Source: Bacteroides ovatus (GTDB taxonomy: Bacteria; Bacteroidota; Bacteroidia; Bacteroidales; Bacteroidaceae). From it: a stretch of 29,847 bases of DNA. The stretch covers positions 1 through 29,847 of the forward strand of contig JAUUNK010000041.1 of NCBI GenBank assembly GCA_030844565.1. Direction: 5' to 3'. The notes under the pieces are model-generated. The model made no database searches, was not told the origin of the DNA, and worked only from the letters and a program-made list of their open reading frames with translations. The translations under genes were made by a program, and so were the position numbers. This document shows positions 14,243 to 23,798 of this stretch, in pieces. Position 1 is the first letter of the stretch; every line of letters begins with the position of its first letter.

Positions 14243-16702
14243 ATGAAGAAAAAGAATATCCTGTTTGCCCTTACACTGCTGGCATCAACAACGGCATGGG
14301 CGGAAGATGTACCTAAAGACACGCTGAAAGTAGTGGATGTGGAAGAAATTGTGGTGATTGCCACTCCGAAAGAGAACCGCAAATTGAGAGAACAACCTAC
14401 GGCTGTCACCCTTTTGTCCCAACAAGACATGCAAGCTAATCAAGTGAACTCTGTGAAGAATATAACGGCTATTGTTCCTAATATTTTCATACCCGATTAT
14501 GGTTCGCGTTTGACAACCTCCATTTATATACGTGGCATTGGCTCCCGAATCAATACACCGGCAGTAGGAGTCTATGTAGATAATATACCTTTTATCGATA
14601 AGTCTGCTTTCGATTTCAACTATTCGGATGTGGAGCGAATCGATGTTTTAAGAGGTCCACAGGGTACCTTATACGGGCGTAATACCATGGGAGGACTTTT
14701 GCGTATATATACCAAATCTCCTTTCACCTATCAGGGAACAGACCTCAGTCTGAGCGGAGCAACCTATAACGATTACAAAGCCGCCCTAACCCACTATCAT
14801 CGGGTATCTCAACAATTCGCATTCTCCACCGGCTTTTTCTATAATCATACGGGAGGCTTCTTCAAGAATTCTTTCAACAACGAACGAGTAGATAAAAGCG
14901 ACCAGGCAGGAGGTCGTTTCCGTGCTATCTATCTGCCAAGCAGTAACCTGAAACTCGATTTCACAGTTAACTACGAATACAACAACCAGGGAGGATATCC
15001 TTATATCTACACAGGAATGGTAAAGGGTGAAGAGCCACGTCCGGAATATATCGGAAAAATATCCTACGACCAAGACTGCGGCTACAAACGTAATCTAGTA
15101 AATACTGGATTGAACTTAGAATATCAAGCTGAAAACTTTATACTTAGTAGCGTGACAGGCTATCAGTTTCTGGAGGACCAAATGGACCTGGACCAAGACT
15201 TTACCGAAGAGAATATCTACACCATCGTACAGAAACAAAAGTCAAATACCATCTCTCAGGAATTAGTATTCAAATCCAAGCCTAACCGACGCTGGCAATG
15301 GACTACCGGTGCTTTCGGTTTCTATCAATGGTTAGGTACTGAGGCTCCGGTTGTATTCCGGGAGGGAGGAATGAAGTTCTTAAATGAGAAAACTTCACAG
15401 ATACCTACTATCCATATAGAAGCCGGCAAGATGAATATGGACTTGAATATGCACGACCGGATTAATGGCGAAGCTTTGCCCATTGACGGAAGCTTTCACA
15501 CTCCTACTCTAAACGGAGCTTTCTTCCATCAATCCACATTTAATGATTTGTTTGGCATTGAAGGTTTATCCTTTACAGCCGGATTAAGACTGGATTACGA
15601 ACATCTTTATCTGGACTATAATACCGGATGCAAATTCAACCACACTTATGAATTGATAGCTAAAATAATGGGAACTACGGAAATGCCTTTTGTTCCGGCA
15701 CAAGACTTTGAAGTAGATAACCGATATAAAGGCAAATTAGACCATGATTACCTCCAGCTACTTCCTAAACTGGCCTTACAATACAATTTTGATCACAGGA
15801 ACTCCATCTATGCAACAGTTTCCAAGGGTTACCGTTCGGGAGGTTATAACATCCAAATGTTTTCTGATCTACTCCAAAACGATATGCAATCAAGCATGAT
15901 TAAACAAGATATCGATATAACCCTTTTAAAGCTGAGCGAAAATCCCATGTGGGGACGTCTGGATGAGACGACCAAAGGAAATATAACTGGAATGTTACAA
16001 AAGATGGCAACCTCCGTCCCCACCGACATTACTGCTGCCACTCTCTACAAACCCGAATATTCATGGAGCTACGAAATAGGCTCTCACCTCACCCTTTTCG
16101 GAGGAAAGTTGCAGGCAGACCTTGCCGCCTTCTACATGGATACCCGCGACCAGCAACTCTCTAAATTCAGCGAAAGCGGTTTGGGACGTATCACCGTGAA
16201 CGCCGGAAAGAGCCGCAGCTACGGTGCAGAAGCCTCCTTGCGTGCCAACCTTACCAATTCGTTCAGTATAAACGCCAGCTACGGATATACTTATGCAACT
16301 TTTACCGATTATGTGACGAACGAAAAAGTAGGCAGGGAGCTTGTTGAAGTTTCATACAACGGTAAATATATCCCCTTCGTTCCTAAACACACCATGAACG
16401 CAGGCGCCCAATACATTTTCCACATCCGCCCCCATCACTGGTTGGACAGAATACAACTCAACGCCAACTACTCAGGAGCAGGCCGCATCTACTGGACGGA
16501 ACAAAACACCGTCAGCCAAGCCTTCTATGGAACACTGAACGGACGTATCTCATTGGAAAAAGGAAACGGTTCCATCGCCTTCTGGGTACGCAACGCATTG
16601 GATAAAGAGTATTCTGCTTTCTACTTCGAAACTCTCAACAAAGGTTTCAAGCAACAAGGAAAACCTGTACAGATAGGAGTAGATCTCCGCTGTCGATTCT
16701 AA
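14243..16702 (+). CDS. TonB-dependent outer-membrane receptor (iron-complex/siderophore type, not SusC)
   Basis: I start the gene at ATG 14243, which gives a clean signal peptide (MKKKNILFALTLLASTTAWA, then ED) and an 819-residue protein. A longer reading from 14117 would put that signal peptide inside the protein. After a TonB-box-like segment (VEEIVVIATP) comes the plug domain (QPTAVTLLSQQDM, IRGIGSRINTPAVGVYVD, VLRGPQGTLYGRNTMGG). The rest is a 22-strand-type barrel ending in an aromatic residue (GVDLRCRF). It lacks the carboxypeptidase-like N-terminal extension of SusC proteins and has no SusD partner. It therefore looks like a CirA/FyuA-type receptor for a metal complex or other small ligand. 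The substrate is not readable from sequence. Confidence 0.92.
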   Translation: MKKKNILFALTLLASTTAWAEDVPKDTLKVVDVEEIVVIATPKENRKLREQPTAVTLLSQQDMQANQVNSVKNITAIVPNIFIPDYGSRLTTSIYIRGIGSRINTPAVGVYVDNIPFIDKSAFDFNYSDVERIDVLRGPQGTLYGRNTMGGLLRIYTKSPFTYQGTDLSLSGATYNDYKAALTHYHRVSQQFAFSTGFFYNHTGGFFKNSFNNERVDKSDQAGGRFRAIYLPSSNLKLDFTVNYEYNNQGGYPYIYTGMVKGEEPRPEYIGKISYDQDCGYKRNLVNTGLNLEYQAENFILSSVTGYQFLEDQMDLDQDFTEENIYTIVQKQKSNTISQELVFKSKPNRRWQWTTGAFGFYQWLGTEAPVVFREGGMKFLNEKTSQIPTIHIEAGKMNMDLNMHDRINGEALPIDGSFHTPTLNGAFFHQSTFNDLFGIEGLSFTAGLRLDYEHLYLDYNTGCKFNHTYELIAKIMGTTEMPFVPAQDFEVDNRYKGKLDHDYLQLLPKLALQYNFDHRNSIYATVSKGYRSGGYNIQMFSDLLQNDMQSSMIKQDIDITLLKLSENPMWGRLDETTKGNITGMLQKMATSVPTDITAATLYKPEYSWSYEIGSHLTLFGGKLQADLAAFYMDTRDQQLSKFSESGLGRITVNAGKSRSYGAEASLRANLTNSFSINASYGYTYATFTDYVTNEKVGRELVEVSYNGKYIPFVPKHTMNAGAQYIFHIRPHHWLDRIQLNANYSGAGRIYWTEQNTVSQAFYGTLNGRISLEKGNGSIAFWVRNALDKEYSAFYFETLNKGFKQQGKPVQIGVDLRCRF

Positions 16703-16751
16703 GAAGGAGGTAAAGGGAGTAAAGGGGTTATCAATTCTTTGGGCTTAAGAG

Positions 16752-16802
16752 TTAAAGCCACTACTCATGTTATGAAAATATAATAAGAGAGAGTGGCTTT
16801 AA
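16752..16802. terminator. Bidirectional terminator between the TonB receptor and the AraC gene
   Basis: A perfect 11-bp inverted repeat (TTAAAGCCACT 16752-16762 with AGTGGCTTTAA 16792-16802) lies between two convergent genes. The loop is about 29 nt, longer than usual, but the position fits a shared terminator. Confidence 0.6.
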
Positions 16803-16864
16803 TTCACGGTGAAACGATAACTCCCCAGTAAGCTCCTAACCCCGTGCTGATTTCTTCCTTACCT

Positions 16865-17764
16865 CTAACTATTCCTATACTCCTTCGGTGACACCCCTGC
16901 ATATCTCTTAAAGAATTTTCCGAAGAAAGACTGGTTAGAAAAGTTCAATTGTTCACTGATTTGCTGGATACTCAGCTTCCCCGACTTGAGCAGCGTCTTT
17001 GCTTCCAACATTACATAGTCATCGATCCACTCTCCCGCCAGACGTTGGCTTGCTTTATAAATCACCGCTGAAAGATACTTGGGCGAAATACAAAGCAAAT
17101 CAGCATAAAATTTAATGCTACGCTCTTCGCGATAGTGTATTTCTACCTCAGAAATAAACCGCTCGAAAATTTCTTCCTGCCTTGTTCTCGGATGTTTGGA
17201 CCGCATATCTGACTCTTTAAGCACCACCGGCGCCAGCCAATAATAGAGAATCTGAACATACGACTGCAAGATAGGTATACGGAAGAGGTGATCGGTATTC
17301 TCCAACATTGCTTTGATGGATTGATATAGTTTGACAGCCTCTTGTAATTCCTTCTCCTCAAACTTGAAACAATGGAGAGCGTGGAGGCATTTGTAAAACG
17401 AAATAACTTGCGTAGTATTCTCTGGCACAGGCATGAAATTGTTGCGGGTAGCCATCATAAATCCTTTGAAGTCCTGAGAAATAGAAAGCACCTCAAAGAT
17501 AGTTCCCGGAATAAGAATGCAAAACATGCCCGAATGCATACAATATTCTTTTAAAGCAATCCGGATGCAAATTTCCCCTTCCATACACAGTAAAATCATC
17601 GACATCTTTGCCTGCACCGGAAAGCTTTGTTGTGAAGGTTGCGCCGCAGCTTTTTCCGGAGATATATCCAGGTTATCTAATAATACAATCTCCCCTTCAA
17701 TAAAAGTTGCCATGTTTATTTTGGTAAGGTGAGAAATGTCGAGCGACAAGATATGATCATCCAT
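16865..17764 (-). CDS. AraC-family transcriptional regulator
   Basis: A 299-residue protein with a C-terminal AraC/XylS DNA-binding domain (about 195-299). It contains the first helix-turn-helix YADLLCISPKYLSAVIYKAS, the linker EWIDDYVMLEAKTLLKSG and the second helix-turn-helix QISEQLNFSNQSFFGKFFKR, ending AGVSPKEYRNS. The N-terminal 190 residues look like a cupin-type sensor but have no motif I can tie to a ligand. It is divergent from the efflux operon with 179 bp between start codons, the usual arrangement for a local activator of an RND pump. It is also convergent with the TonB receptor gene. The target is inferred from position only. Confidence 0.9.
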   Translation of the reverse strand: MDDHILSLDISHLTKINMATFIEGEIVLLDNLDISPEKAAAQPSQQSFPVQAKMSMILLCMEGEICIRIALKEYCMHSGMFCILIPGTIFEVLSISQDFKGFMMATRNNFMPVPENTTQVISFYKCLHALHCFKFEEKELQEAVKLYQSIKAMLENTDHLFRIPILQSYVQILYYWLAPVVLKESDMRSKHPRTRQEEIFERFISEVEIHYREERSIKFYADLLCISPKYLSAVIYKASQRLAGEWIDDYVMLEAKTLLKSGKLSIQQISEQLNFSNQSFFGKFFKRYAGVSPKEYRNS

Positions 17765-17794
17765 ATTTTAAAACAGAATTAGTAGTTTCGGCGA

Positions 17795-17802
17795 CAAAAG
17801 TA
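17795..17802 (-). promoter_or_regulatory. Putative -7 box of the AraC gene
   Basis: On the minus strand this is TACTTTTG, an exact TAnnTTTG match, 30 bp before the AraC start codon. No good -33 box is seen at the standard distance. Confidence 0.45.
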
Positions 17803-17866
17803 GTTCATTTATGCAATATTTCCGACACTATTCGACTAAAAGACCAATTCTACACGCCTTTTTACC

Positions 17867-17897
17867 TTGAATCTTTAGCTAATAAGATGGAATTTTG
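17867..17897 (+). promoter_or_regulatory. Putative promoter of the RND efflux operon
   Basis: TTG (17867-17869, preceded by C) and GAATTTTG (17890-17897) have a 20-bp spacer and one mismatch each from TTTG and TAnnTTTG. A suboptimal promoter would fit a need for the divergent AraC-type activator. The leader would be about 40 nt. Confidence 0.4.
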
Positions 17898-17943
17898 CAC
17901 CCGCAAAATACCCAAATTATAAATCAAACAATTAACGACAAAA

Positions 17944-19005
17944 ATGAAGGTAAAAAGGTGGATATTGCCGGCTACCCTGCTATTATTTGCAGCATGTAGC
18001 ACAAATAAAGAAGAAAAGTTTGTACGGAGTGTAAAACTCGTTCAGCCCGTTGCGTTGGGAAACGTCACTCACAAGAGTTTATCAGGAGTAGTAAAAGAGT
18101 CGCAGGAAATTTGCCTGGGATTCAAAACCGGGGGACAAATTGAAAAGATTCTGGTGAAAGAGGGCGACTTTGTCCGCCAAGGACAGACCATTGCTGTATT
18201 GGACCAGAAAGACTACCAACTGGCAGTAGACGCTTACCAAATTCAATATGACCAGTTGAAAAGCGAAATGGCACGCATGGAGCAGCTCTACAAAGCAAAC
18301 AGCATGCCGGGAAATGATTATGAAAAAGCAGTGGCTAACCTGAAACAAATTCAAGTGCAATTACAAATTAACAAGAACAAACTGGAATACACCACTCTCA
18401 CCGCACCGGTAAGCGGCTATATCCAGACTGTTAACTATGAAAAAGCGGAAATGGTGCAGGCAGGCGCACCCGTTGTCAACCTGCTAGACATCTCCCAGAT
18501 AGAAGTAGAAGTAGACATTCCTGCCAGCATATACATACAACAGGAAAAATTCACCGCCTTCACCTGTTCATCTTCACTAGAGCCGGGCGTCAACTATCCG
18601 CTCAACCTGATTAGCATTACTCCCAAGGCAAGCAGTACACAGCTCTATAAAATGACCCTTTCCCTGCCCAACAGCCAAGCTGCCAAACTTACAGCGGGAA
18701 TGAACGTAGCCGTCAACGTATCGCTCACCGACACAACGACCGAAAAACACGGCTTCACCCTCCCCGTAAACTCCCTTTTCAATGAAAACGGGAAAAGCTA
18801 TGTATGGGTATTGGACAATGACTCCACCGTGAGCAAACGAGAAGTGAACATGCAGGGCATAGACGCTTCGGGAAAAGCCATTGTCAACAGCGGTATCGAA
18901 GGAAACGAACGTGTAGTGAAAGCCGGTGTGCACTCGCTCACTGAAAAAGAAAAAGTACATGTGCTGCCTGAATCGGATAAAACGAATGTAGGAGGACTAT
19001 TCTGA
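17944..19005 (+). CDS. RND efflux periplasmic adaptor (membrane fusion lipoprotein)
   Basis: A 353-residue adaptor. The N-terminus MKVKRWILPATLLLFAACST is a lipoprotein signal with lipobox LFAAC and acylated Cys18, so it is anchored to a membrane leaflet. A biotinyl-lipoyl-like half-motif (GFKTGGQIEKILVKEGDFVRQGQ) leads into a coiled-coil hairpin at about 95-145, then the second half (LTAPVSGYIQTVNYEKAEMV), a beta-barrel domain and a membrane-proximal domain. The order is that of AcrA/MexA-type proteins. It bridges the inner-membrane pump and the TolC-like channel encoded next. Its TGA stop overlaps the pump's ATG by one base, so translation is coupled. Confidence 0.93.
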   Translation: MKVKRWILPATLLLFAACSTNKEEKFVRSVKLVQPVALGNVTHKSLSGVVKESQEICLGFKTGGQIEKILVKEGDFVRQGQTIAVLDQKDYQLAVDAYQIQYDQLKSEMARMEQLYKANSMPGNDYEKAVANLKQIQVQLQINKNKLEYTTLTAPVSGYIQTVNYEKAEMVQAGAPVVNLLDISQIEVEVDIPASIYIQQEKFTAFTCSSSLEPGVNYPLNLISITPKASSTQLYKMTLSLPNSQAAKLTAGMNVAVNVSLTDTTTEKHGFTLPVNSLFNENGKSYVWVLDNDSTVSKREVNMQGIDASGKAIVNSGIEGNERVVKAGVHSLTEKEKVHVLPESDKTNVGGLF

Positions 19006-22000
19006 TGAAGATAGGAATTACAGAATATTTCATCAAGCGGCCCACCTTGTTCTGGTCGCTGATGGTGGCATTGATACTGGCAGGAGTGTTGTCTTTTGTG
19101 CAGATGCCTAAGCTCGAGGACCCCGCTATCGGAGTGAAACAAGCCATGGTGGTAGTGGTTTATCCGGGTGCTACCGCCCACGAAGTGGAATTGCAGGTGG
19201 CACAAGTCATGGAAGACGAAATGCGCACCATCCCCAACGTAAAGAAAATCACCTCGGAATGTACCAAAGGAATGGCTCAAATCACCGTCGAATTTCAGGA
19301 AACGGTGTTGATGACGGACATCGAACAACACTTCGACCAGTTGCGCCGTAAAGTGACTGGAGTAGTCAGTAAACTGCCTCCGGGATGTTACGAGCCTATT
19401 GTCATCGACGATATGATGGACGTGTACGGCATGTTCTATGCGCTGACTTCCGATGGATACGAATATCCCGAGATGTATAAATACGCCAAAATGATTCGTC
19501 GCGAACTGCTCGGTATAAAAGGTGTAAAGCGCATTAATATCTATGGTAACCGCGACGAAGTTATCAACATCACCCTCTCCAAAGAAAAGATAGCCCGCAA
19601 CGGAATCATTCCCACCCAAATCATGAGCGCCTTGCAGGACGCCACCAAAACAGTGGATGCCGGCGCCTATCAGGATGGCGATCAGAAGATACAACTGAGG
19701 ATTACCGACCGTGCCCAAAGCGTAGAAGACGTGAAAAACCTCATAGTGCAAACACTCGATGGTAAGCAAATGCGTATCGGCGACGTGGCTGACGTGGAGC
19801 GTACCTACAAAGACCCGCAACAAAACGGCTTCTTTGTGGATGGAGAACCGGCACTTGCCATCTGTATCTCGATGGAGAATGACGCCATCGTGCCAGACGT
19901 GGGCAAAGCGGTAGAAGCCAAATTAAAAGAGATTATGCCTAACGTGCCCGCCGGGCTGAACATGGAAAAAGTGTTCTTTCAGCCAGACAAAGTAGATGAA
20001 GCCATCAGCTCGTTTATGGTCAACCTTGTCGAATCGGTTATCATCGTGATTGTAGCGCTTATCTTCACCATGGGTATCCGTAGCGGTCTTATTATCGGAG
20101 CAGGGCTTGTGCTGACCATCGCCGGGTCTTTCCCCATCCTGCTGATGTGTGGCACAACATTGCAACGCATCTCTCTGGGAGCTTTTATCATTGCCATGGG
20201 TATGCTGGTGGATAATTCCATTGTGATTATCGACGGCATCCTGGTAGACCGTACCCGCGGTTTCGGCCCCAAAGTCTATCTCTACCGCATCTGTAAAGCC
20301 ACCGCCATGCCTTTGCTGGGCGCTACTCTTATTGCAGCTTCCGCCTTTCTCAATGTATTCTTATCCAAAGATACTTCGGGAGAATATGCACGCGACCTCT
20401 TCCTTGTGCTCTGTGTCAGCCTGTTAGTAAGCTGGGCGCTGGCATTGACCCAAGTGCCGATGTTCACGAAATACATCCTTCCACTGCACGTGCGCCGGGC
20501 AGGAAACGAAATTCAGAACAGCAAAATGCAACGCGTGGTGAGAAAAGTCATTGTAAAGCTGGTACAATATAAAAAGACGACTATCTGCGTATCGGTCTTG
20601 CTACTTTTTCTCTCCTTTGCCGGAATGGGAAAGATAAAGAACTTATTCTTCCCCGACTTCAGCTACAAGCAATTTGTCATCGAGTACTTTGCTCCCTATC
20701 AAACCAATCCCGACCAGGTGAAACAGGACTTGCTGGACATGAGTCGCTTAGTGAAAGAGAATCCCAACGTGGAACGTGTGGCTGCTTCTATGGGAAGTGC
20801 ACCTGCCCGCTACTGCCTCGTGCGCCCCATGACTAGTGGAGGTGATTGCTACGGCGAACTGATTATCGACTGTCCTGACTATGAAACAGTAGTGGAAGAA
20901 CTTCCCAAGATACGTAAGCAACTGCGCGAACGCTATCCGGACGCCTATATCCGTGCCCGTAAATACAACTTCTCCATCTCCAGCACACACACGGTAGAAG
21001 TAGAATTTACCGGTCCCGACCCAGCCGTTCTCCGTAACCTCGCCGCACAGGCCGAAGCCATCATGCGTAAGTGCAAGTATGTAGACTACTATTCTGTGCA
21101 AAACAACTGGAAACCAATGGGAAAAGCCCTCACTGCCCAATACATGGAGCAAGAAGCGCGCCGGGCAGGTATTAGTCGCGGCAACATCGGTAACGCACTA
21201 CAAGCAGCTACCGACGGAATGGTGTGCGGAGTCATCAACGACCAAGACCAACAAGTGATGCTCAACTTCCGCATCCGTAACGCCGATGGCAGCAAGATAC
21301 AGGACCTGAATGATATACCCGTATGGACGGACATCAACGTTAAGCTCGACGACGATGACATCAACCAACTTATCAGCGGAAGCAAAAGCTCAGACGCCAT
21401 CCAAGACGATATGTACAAAAGCGCCCCGTTGAGCAACGTCACCCGTGACATTGACCTGGGCTGGGAAGAGCAGATGATTCTCCGTGTAAACGGCTCACGC
21501 CACATCGAAGCGGAATGTGACCCCGACTATACACAGTGGGAAGCTACCCCTACCAAAGTAAAAGATGCAATTGAAAGCGAAATCAACAAGATTCAGTTGC
21601 CCGCCGGCTATGCCATGGCATGGTCCGGAGAAATTGCCAAGCAAGGCGATTCTATGGAAGGTCTGATGAAATACGGTCCCATCACCCTGTTTATCATCCT
21701 GACTATCTTATTGCTGCTCTTCAACAATTGGAAGAAAGTAATTCTGATTCTGCTCTGCTTTCCGTTCGTCATCTGCGGCATCACTCCGGCACTGCTCCTG
21801 AGCAAGCAGCCGTTCACCTTCATGGCTATCATCGGAGTAATGGGCTTGATGGGAATGATGATTAAGAACGCCATCGTACTGGTGGACGAAATCACCCGCT
21901 TAACGGTGGAAGAGCAACAGCATCCCTACGACGCCGTAATCAACGCCACCGTATCGCGTACCCGCCCGGTTATCATGGCATCGGTCACTACCATCCTGGG

Positions 22001-22175
22001 TATGTTGCCGCTGATTACCGACCCCATGTATGCCTCAATGGCAGTTACCATCATGAGTGGTCTGGCTATGGGGACTATTATCACCCTGGCACTGCTGCCC
22101 TTGTTCTATACGGCCTTCTTCCACATCACGCCGCCACGCACCAGACCGAAAACAACTAAAAATACAAACGAATAA
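19005..22175 (+). CDS. RND-family inner-membrane efflux transporter (AcrB/MexB superfamily)
   Basis: A 1056-residue proton-driven transporter with the duplicated RND build. Membrane segment 1 is at 14-32, a large periplasmic loop follows, then helices 2-6 (about 340-500). The second half repeats this with helices at about 535-550 and 880-1040. TM4 carries GMLVDNSIVIIDG with Asp403, the proton-relay acid. The second acid of AcrB's Asp pair is Asn here, as in many RND relatives. The opposite half has GLMGMMIKNAIVLVDEITRL. The N-terminus MKIGITEYFIKRPTLFW is typical. The substrate (drug, bile acid, metal or other) cannot be told; the length suits hydrophobe/amphiphile pumps. It sits between adaptor and outer-membrane genes. 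Confidence 0.94.
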   Translation: MKIGITEYFIKRPTLFWSLMVALILAGVLSFVQMPKLEDPAIGVKQAMVVVVYPGATAHEVELQVAQVMEDEMRTIPNVKKITSECTKGMAQITVEFQETVLMTDIEQHFDQLRRKVTGVVSKLPPGCYEPIVIDDMMDVYGMFYALTSDGYEYPEMYKYAKMIRRELLGIKGVKRINIYGNRDEVINITLSKEKIARNGIIPTQIMSALQDATKTVDAGAYQDGDQKIQLRITDRAQSVEDVKNLIVQTLDGKQMRIGDVADVERTYKDPQQNGFFVDGEPALAICISMENDAIVPDVGKAVEAKLKEIMPNVPAGLNMEKVFFQPDKVDEAISSFMVNLVESVIIVIVALIFTMGIRSGLIIGAGLVLTIAGSFPILLMCGTTLQRISLGAFIIAMGMLVDNSIVIIDGILVDRTRGFGPKVYLYRICKATAMPLLGATLIAASAFLNVFLSKDTSGEYARDLFLVLCVSLLVSWALALTQVPMFTKYILPLHVRRAGNEIQNSKMQRVVRKVIVKLVQYKKTTICVSVLLLFLSFAGMGKIKNLFFPDFSYKQFVIEYFAPYQTNPDQVKQDLLDMSRLVKENPNVERVAASMGSAPARYCLVRPMTSGGDCYGELIIDCPDYETVVEELPKIRKQLRERYPDAYIRARKYNFSISSTHTVEVEFTGPDPAVLRNLAAQAEAIMRKCKYVDYYSVQNNWKPMGKALTAQYMEQEARRAGISRGNIGNALQAATDGMVCGVINDQDQQVMLNFRIRNADGSKIQDLNDIPVWTDINVKLDDDDINQLISGSKSSDAIQDDMYKSAPLSNVTRDIDLGWEEQMILRVNGSRHIEAECDPDYTQWEATPTKVKDAIESEINKIQLPAGYAMAWSGEIAKQGDSMEGLMKYGPITLFIILTILLLLFNNWKKVILILLCFPFVICGITPALLLSKQPFTFMAIIGVMGLMGMMIKNAIVLVDEITRLTVEEQQHPYDAVINATVSRTRPVIMASVTTILGMLPLITDPMYASMAVTIMSGLAMGTIITLALLPLFYTAFFHITPPRTRPKTTKNTNE

Positions 22176-22185
22176 CCCCGAAAAC

Positions 22186-23478
22186 ATGAAAAGGATTCTA
22201 CTATACATAGCGCTGGGACTGGCAGTAAGCCTGCCGTCCTGCGCCCAACTCCGCCTCTCACAAAAAGAATGTCGCGAGATGGCACTCAAGAACAACGAAG
22301 AGATACAGAAAGCCCACAACTCTTACGAACAAGCCAAACTGGATAAAGAGATAGCTTTCGCCGCCTATCTGCCCGAACTGGACGGTTCCCTGACCGGACT
22401 CTTCCGCAAAGACATGGACATGATGGGAGCAGAACTGCAAATGCGCGGCACTTATCTTGCCGGACTCACTCTGACACAGCCCCTCTTCACCGGAGGAAAG
22501 ATTATCGCCTCCAACAAGCTGGCTAAAATCGGAGTGGAGAGTGCAGCAGAGACACGCCGTAAAACAGAGATGGACGTCATCGCCGAAGCCGACAATGCTT
22601 ACTGGACGTATGTAGCAGTAGGCGAGAAAGTAAAATTGCTGGAGGCTTACCGCAAACAACTGGACGAACTCTACAACCAAATATCCCAACGGGTGAACGT
22701 ACAAATGGCCACCCGCAGCGAGCTCCTGCGCATAGATGCCAAACGAAGCCAGATTCTATATCAACTCAAAAAAGCCCGAAACGGCGTGGAACTCTGCCGC
22801 ATGTCTCTGTGCAGTACCCTCGGAATCGATATACGCACCACCATTGAAGCCACAGACACGAATCTGGAAATCACCGCCCCGCACCAACTGGATGGCAACA
22901 TTTCCATGCGTCCCGAATACCGACTGTTGCTCAATCAGGTGCAAGCTCAGAAAGAACAGATAAAGATTGCCCGCGCCGACATCTTGCCTACCTTCGGCTT
23001 GTCCGCCCAATATTCTTACTATGGCAACCTCAAACTCGCCGGAACAAACGAAGACGGAACTCCCTTCAAGCAAGAATATAAAGGCGGTTCTCCCATGCTG
23101 ATGGCATCCGTCAGCATCCCCCTCTTCCGCTGGGGCAAAGGACTGAAAGGGATAAAGAAAGCGAAACTGAACTACCAAAATGCCCGCCTGGACCTGCAAA
23201 GAAACGAACGCCTGCTAAACATCGAGTTGCAACAAGCTATCCTCAACGTGACCGACGGCTATAACCTCGTAGAAACTGCCGCTGTCGGAATGGAACAAGC
23301 CACCGAAAACCTGCGCAACATGCAGAACAACTATGACGTGAGCATGTGTACGCTCACCGACCTGCTCGACGCACAAGCACAATGGCAAGAGGCATACAGC
23401 AATGAGATAGAAGCCAAGACACAATATAAAATATATGAAAGCGAGTACCTGCGAGTGTCAGGTTTGCTCAAGCCTTAG
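22186..23478 (+). CDS. TolC-like outer-membrane efflux channel
   Basis: I use ATG 22186, 10 bp after the pump stop. It gives the signal sequence MKRILLYIALGLAVSLPSCA and a 430-residue protein; the longer reading from 22057 only overlaps the pump gene. Two OEP repeats are visible, with alternating long helices and strands. The first half includes LRLSQKECREMALKNNEEIQKAH and the repeat LTLTQPLFTGGKI; the second has MASVSIPLFRWGKGLKGIKKAK and the final CTLTDLLDAQAQWQEAYSNEIEAKTQY. These are hallmarks of trimeric TolC/OprM channels. Cys19 in LPSC could be a lipidation site as in OprM, but the lipobox is imperfect. It completes the tripartite pump. Confidence 0.93.
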   Translation: MKRILLYIALGLAVSLPSCAQLRLSQKECREMALKNNEEIQKAHNSYEQAKLDKEIAFAAYLPELDGSLTGLFRKDMDMMGAELQMRGTYLAGLTLTQPLFTGGKIIASNKLAKIGVESAAETRRKTEMDVIAEADNAYWTYVAVGEKVKLLEAYRKQLDELYNQISQRVNVQMATRSELLRIDAKRSQILYQLKKARNGVELCRMSLCSTLGIDIRTTIEATDTNLEITAPHQLDGNISMRPEYRLLLNQVQAQKEQIKIARADILPTFGLSAQYSYYGNLKLAGTNEDGTPFKQEYKGGSPMLMASVSIPLFRWGKGLKGIKKAKLNYQNARLDLQRNERLLNIELQQAILNVTDGYNLVETAAVGMEQATENLRNMQNNYDVSMCTLTDLLDAQAQWQEAYSNEIEAKTQYKIYESEYLRVSGLLKP

Positions 23479-23798
23479 AACCCGGCAGGGATAATAAAGA
23501 TATACTCTGCCAACCTCTCGACAAAAACATGCCGACACTAGTATCTAAACTTGGCAACATACTGGACAAAAGCCTTGGTTCTCCCTTATAAAATCTATAA
23601 ACCAAGCCTTGGTTTATAAAAACCAAACGTTGGTTTATAAAAACCAAAGCTAGGTTTATAAGAACCAAGGCTGAGTTTATAATTTTGTTCCTCATTAAAG
23701 CAAGTTTCTTCCGGTAAGCCGTCAGGTTCTCTCCGGCTACTCAGCACTATTTATGCCCCATAGACTGCAGCAAGCATTAAGAAATAATCCGAAGGAGA
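23479..23798. other. 320-bp gap between convergent genes
   Basis: This stretch holds no convincing gene. Just after the TolC-like stop there is a weak GGCAG/CTGCC pairing (about 23485-23514) that could help termination. The middle is the 21-bp repeat array (23601-23684). The remainder up to the acetyltransferase stop shows nothing I can identify. Confidence 0.6.
23601..23684. repeat. Four tandem 21-bp repeats
   Basis: Exactly four 21-bp units start at 23601, 23622, 23643 and 23664. The consensus is ACCAA followed by a variable core, then GGTTTATAAAA. The left junction also forms a 23-bp near-perfect palindrome (TATAAACCAAG, C, CTTGGTTTATA; 23596-23618). Later units diverge step by step. Related but degenerate sequence (AGCCTTGGTT, 23571-23580) precedes it. 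The array sits between converging genes. Confidence 0.8.

Noticed and set aside
22057..22185. Upstream start for the TolC-like gene inside the pump gene
   Set aside because: The ATG at 22186 gives a signal sequence and follows the pump stop by 10 bp; the extension is just the pump gene read in another frame.
23468..23695. 75-codon minus-strand frame with LVFINQ-like repeats
   Set aside because: It is the translation of the 21-bp tandem repeats; there is no promoter, conserved start or family resemblance.
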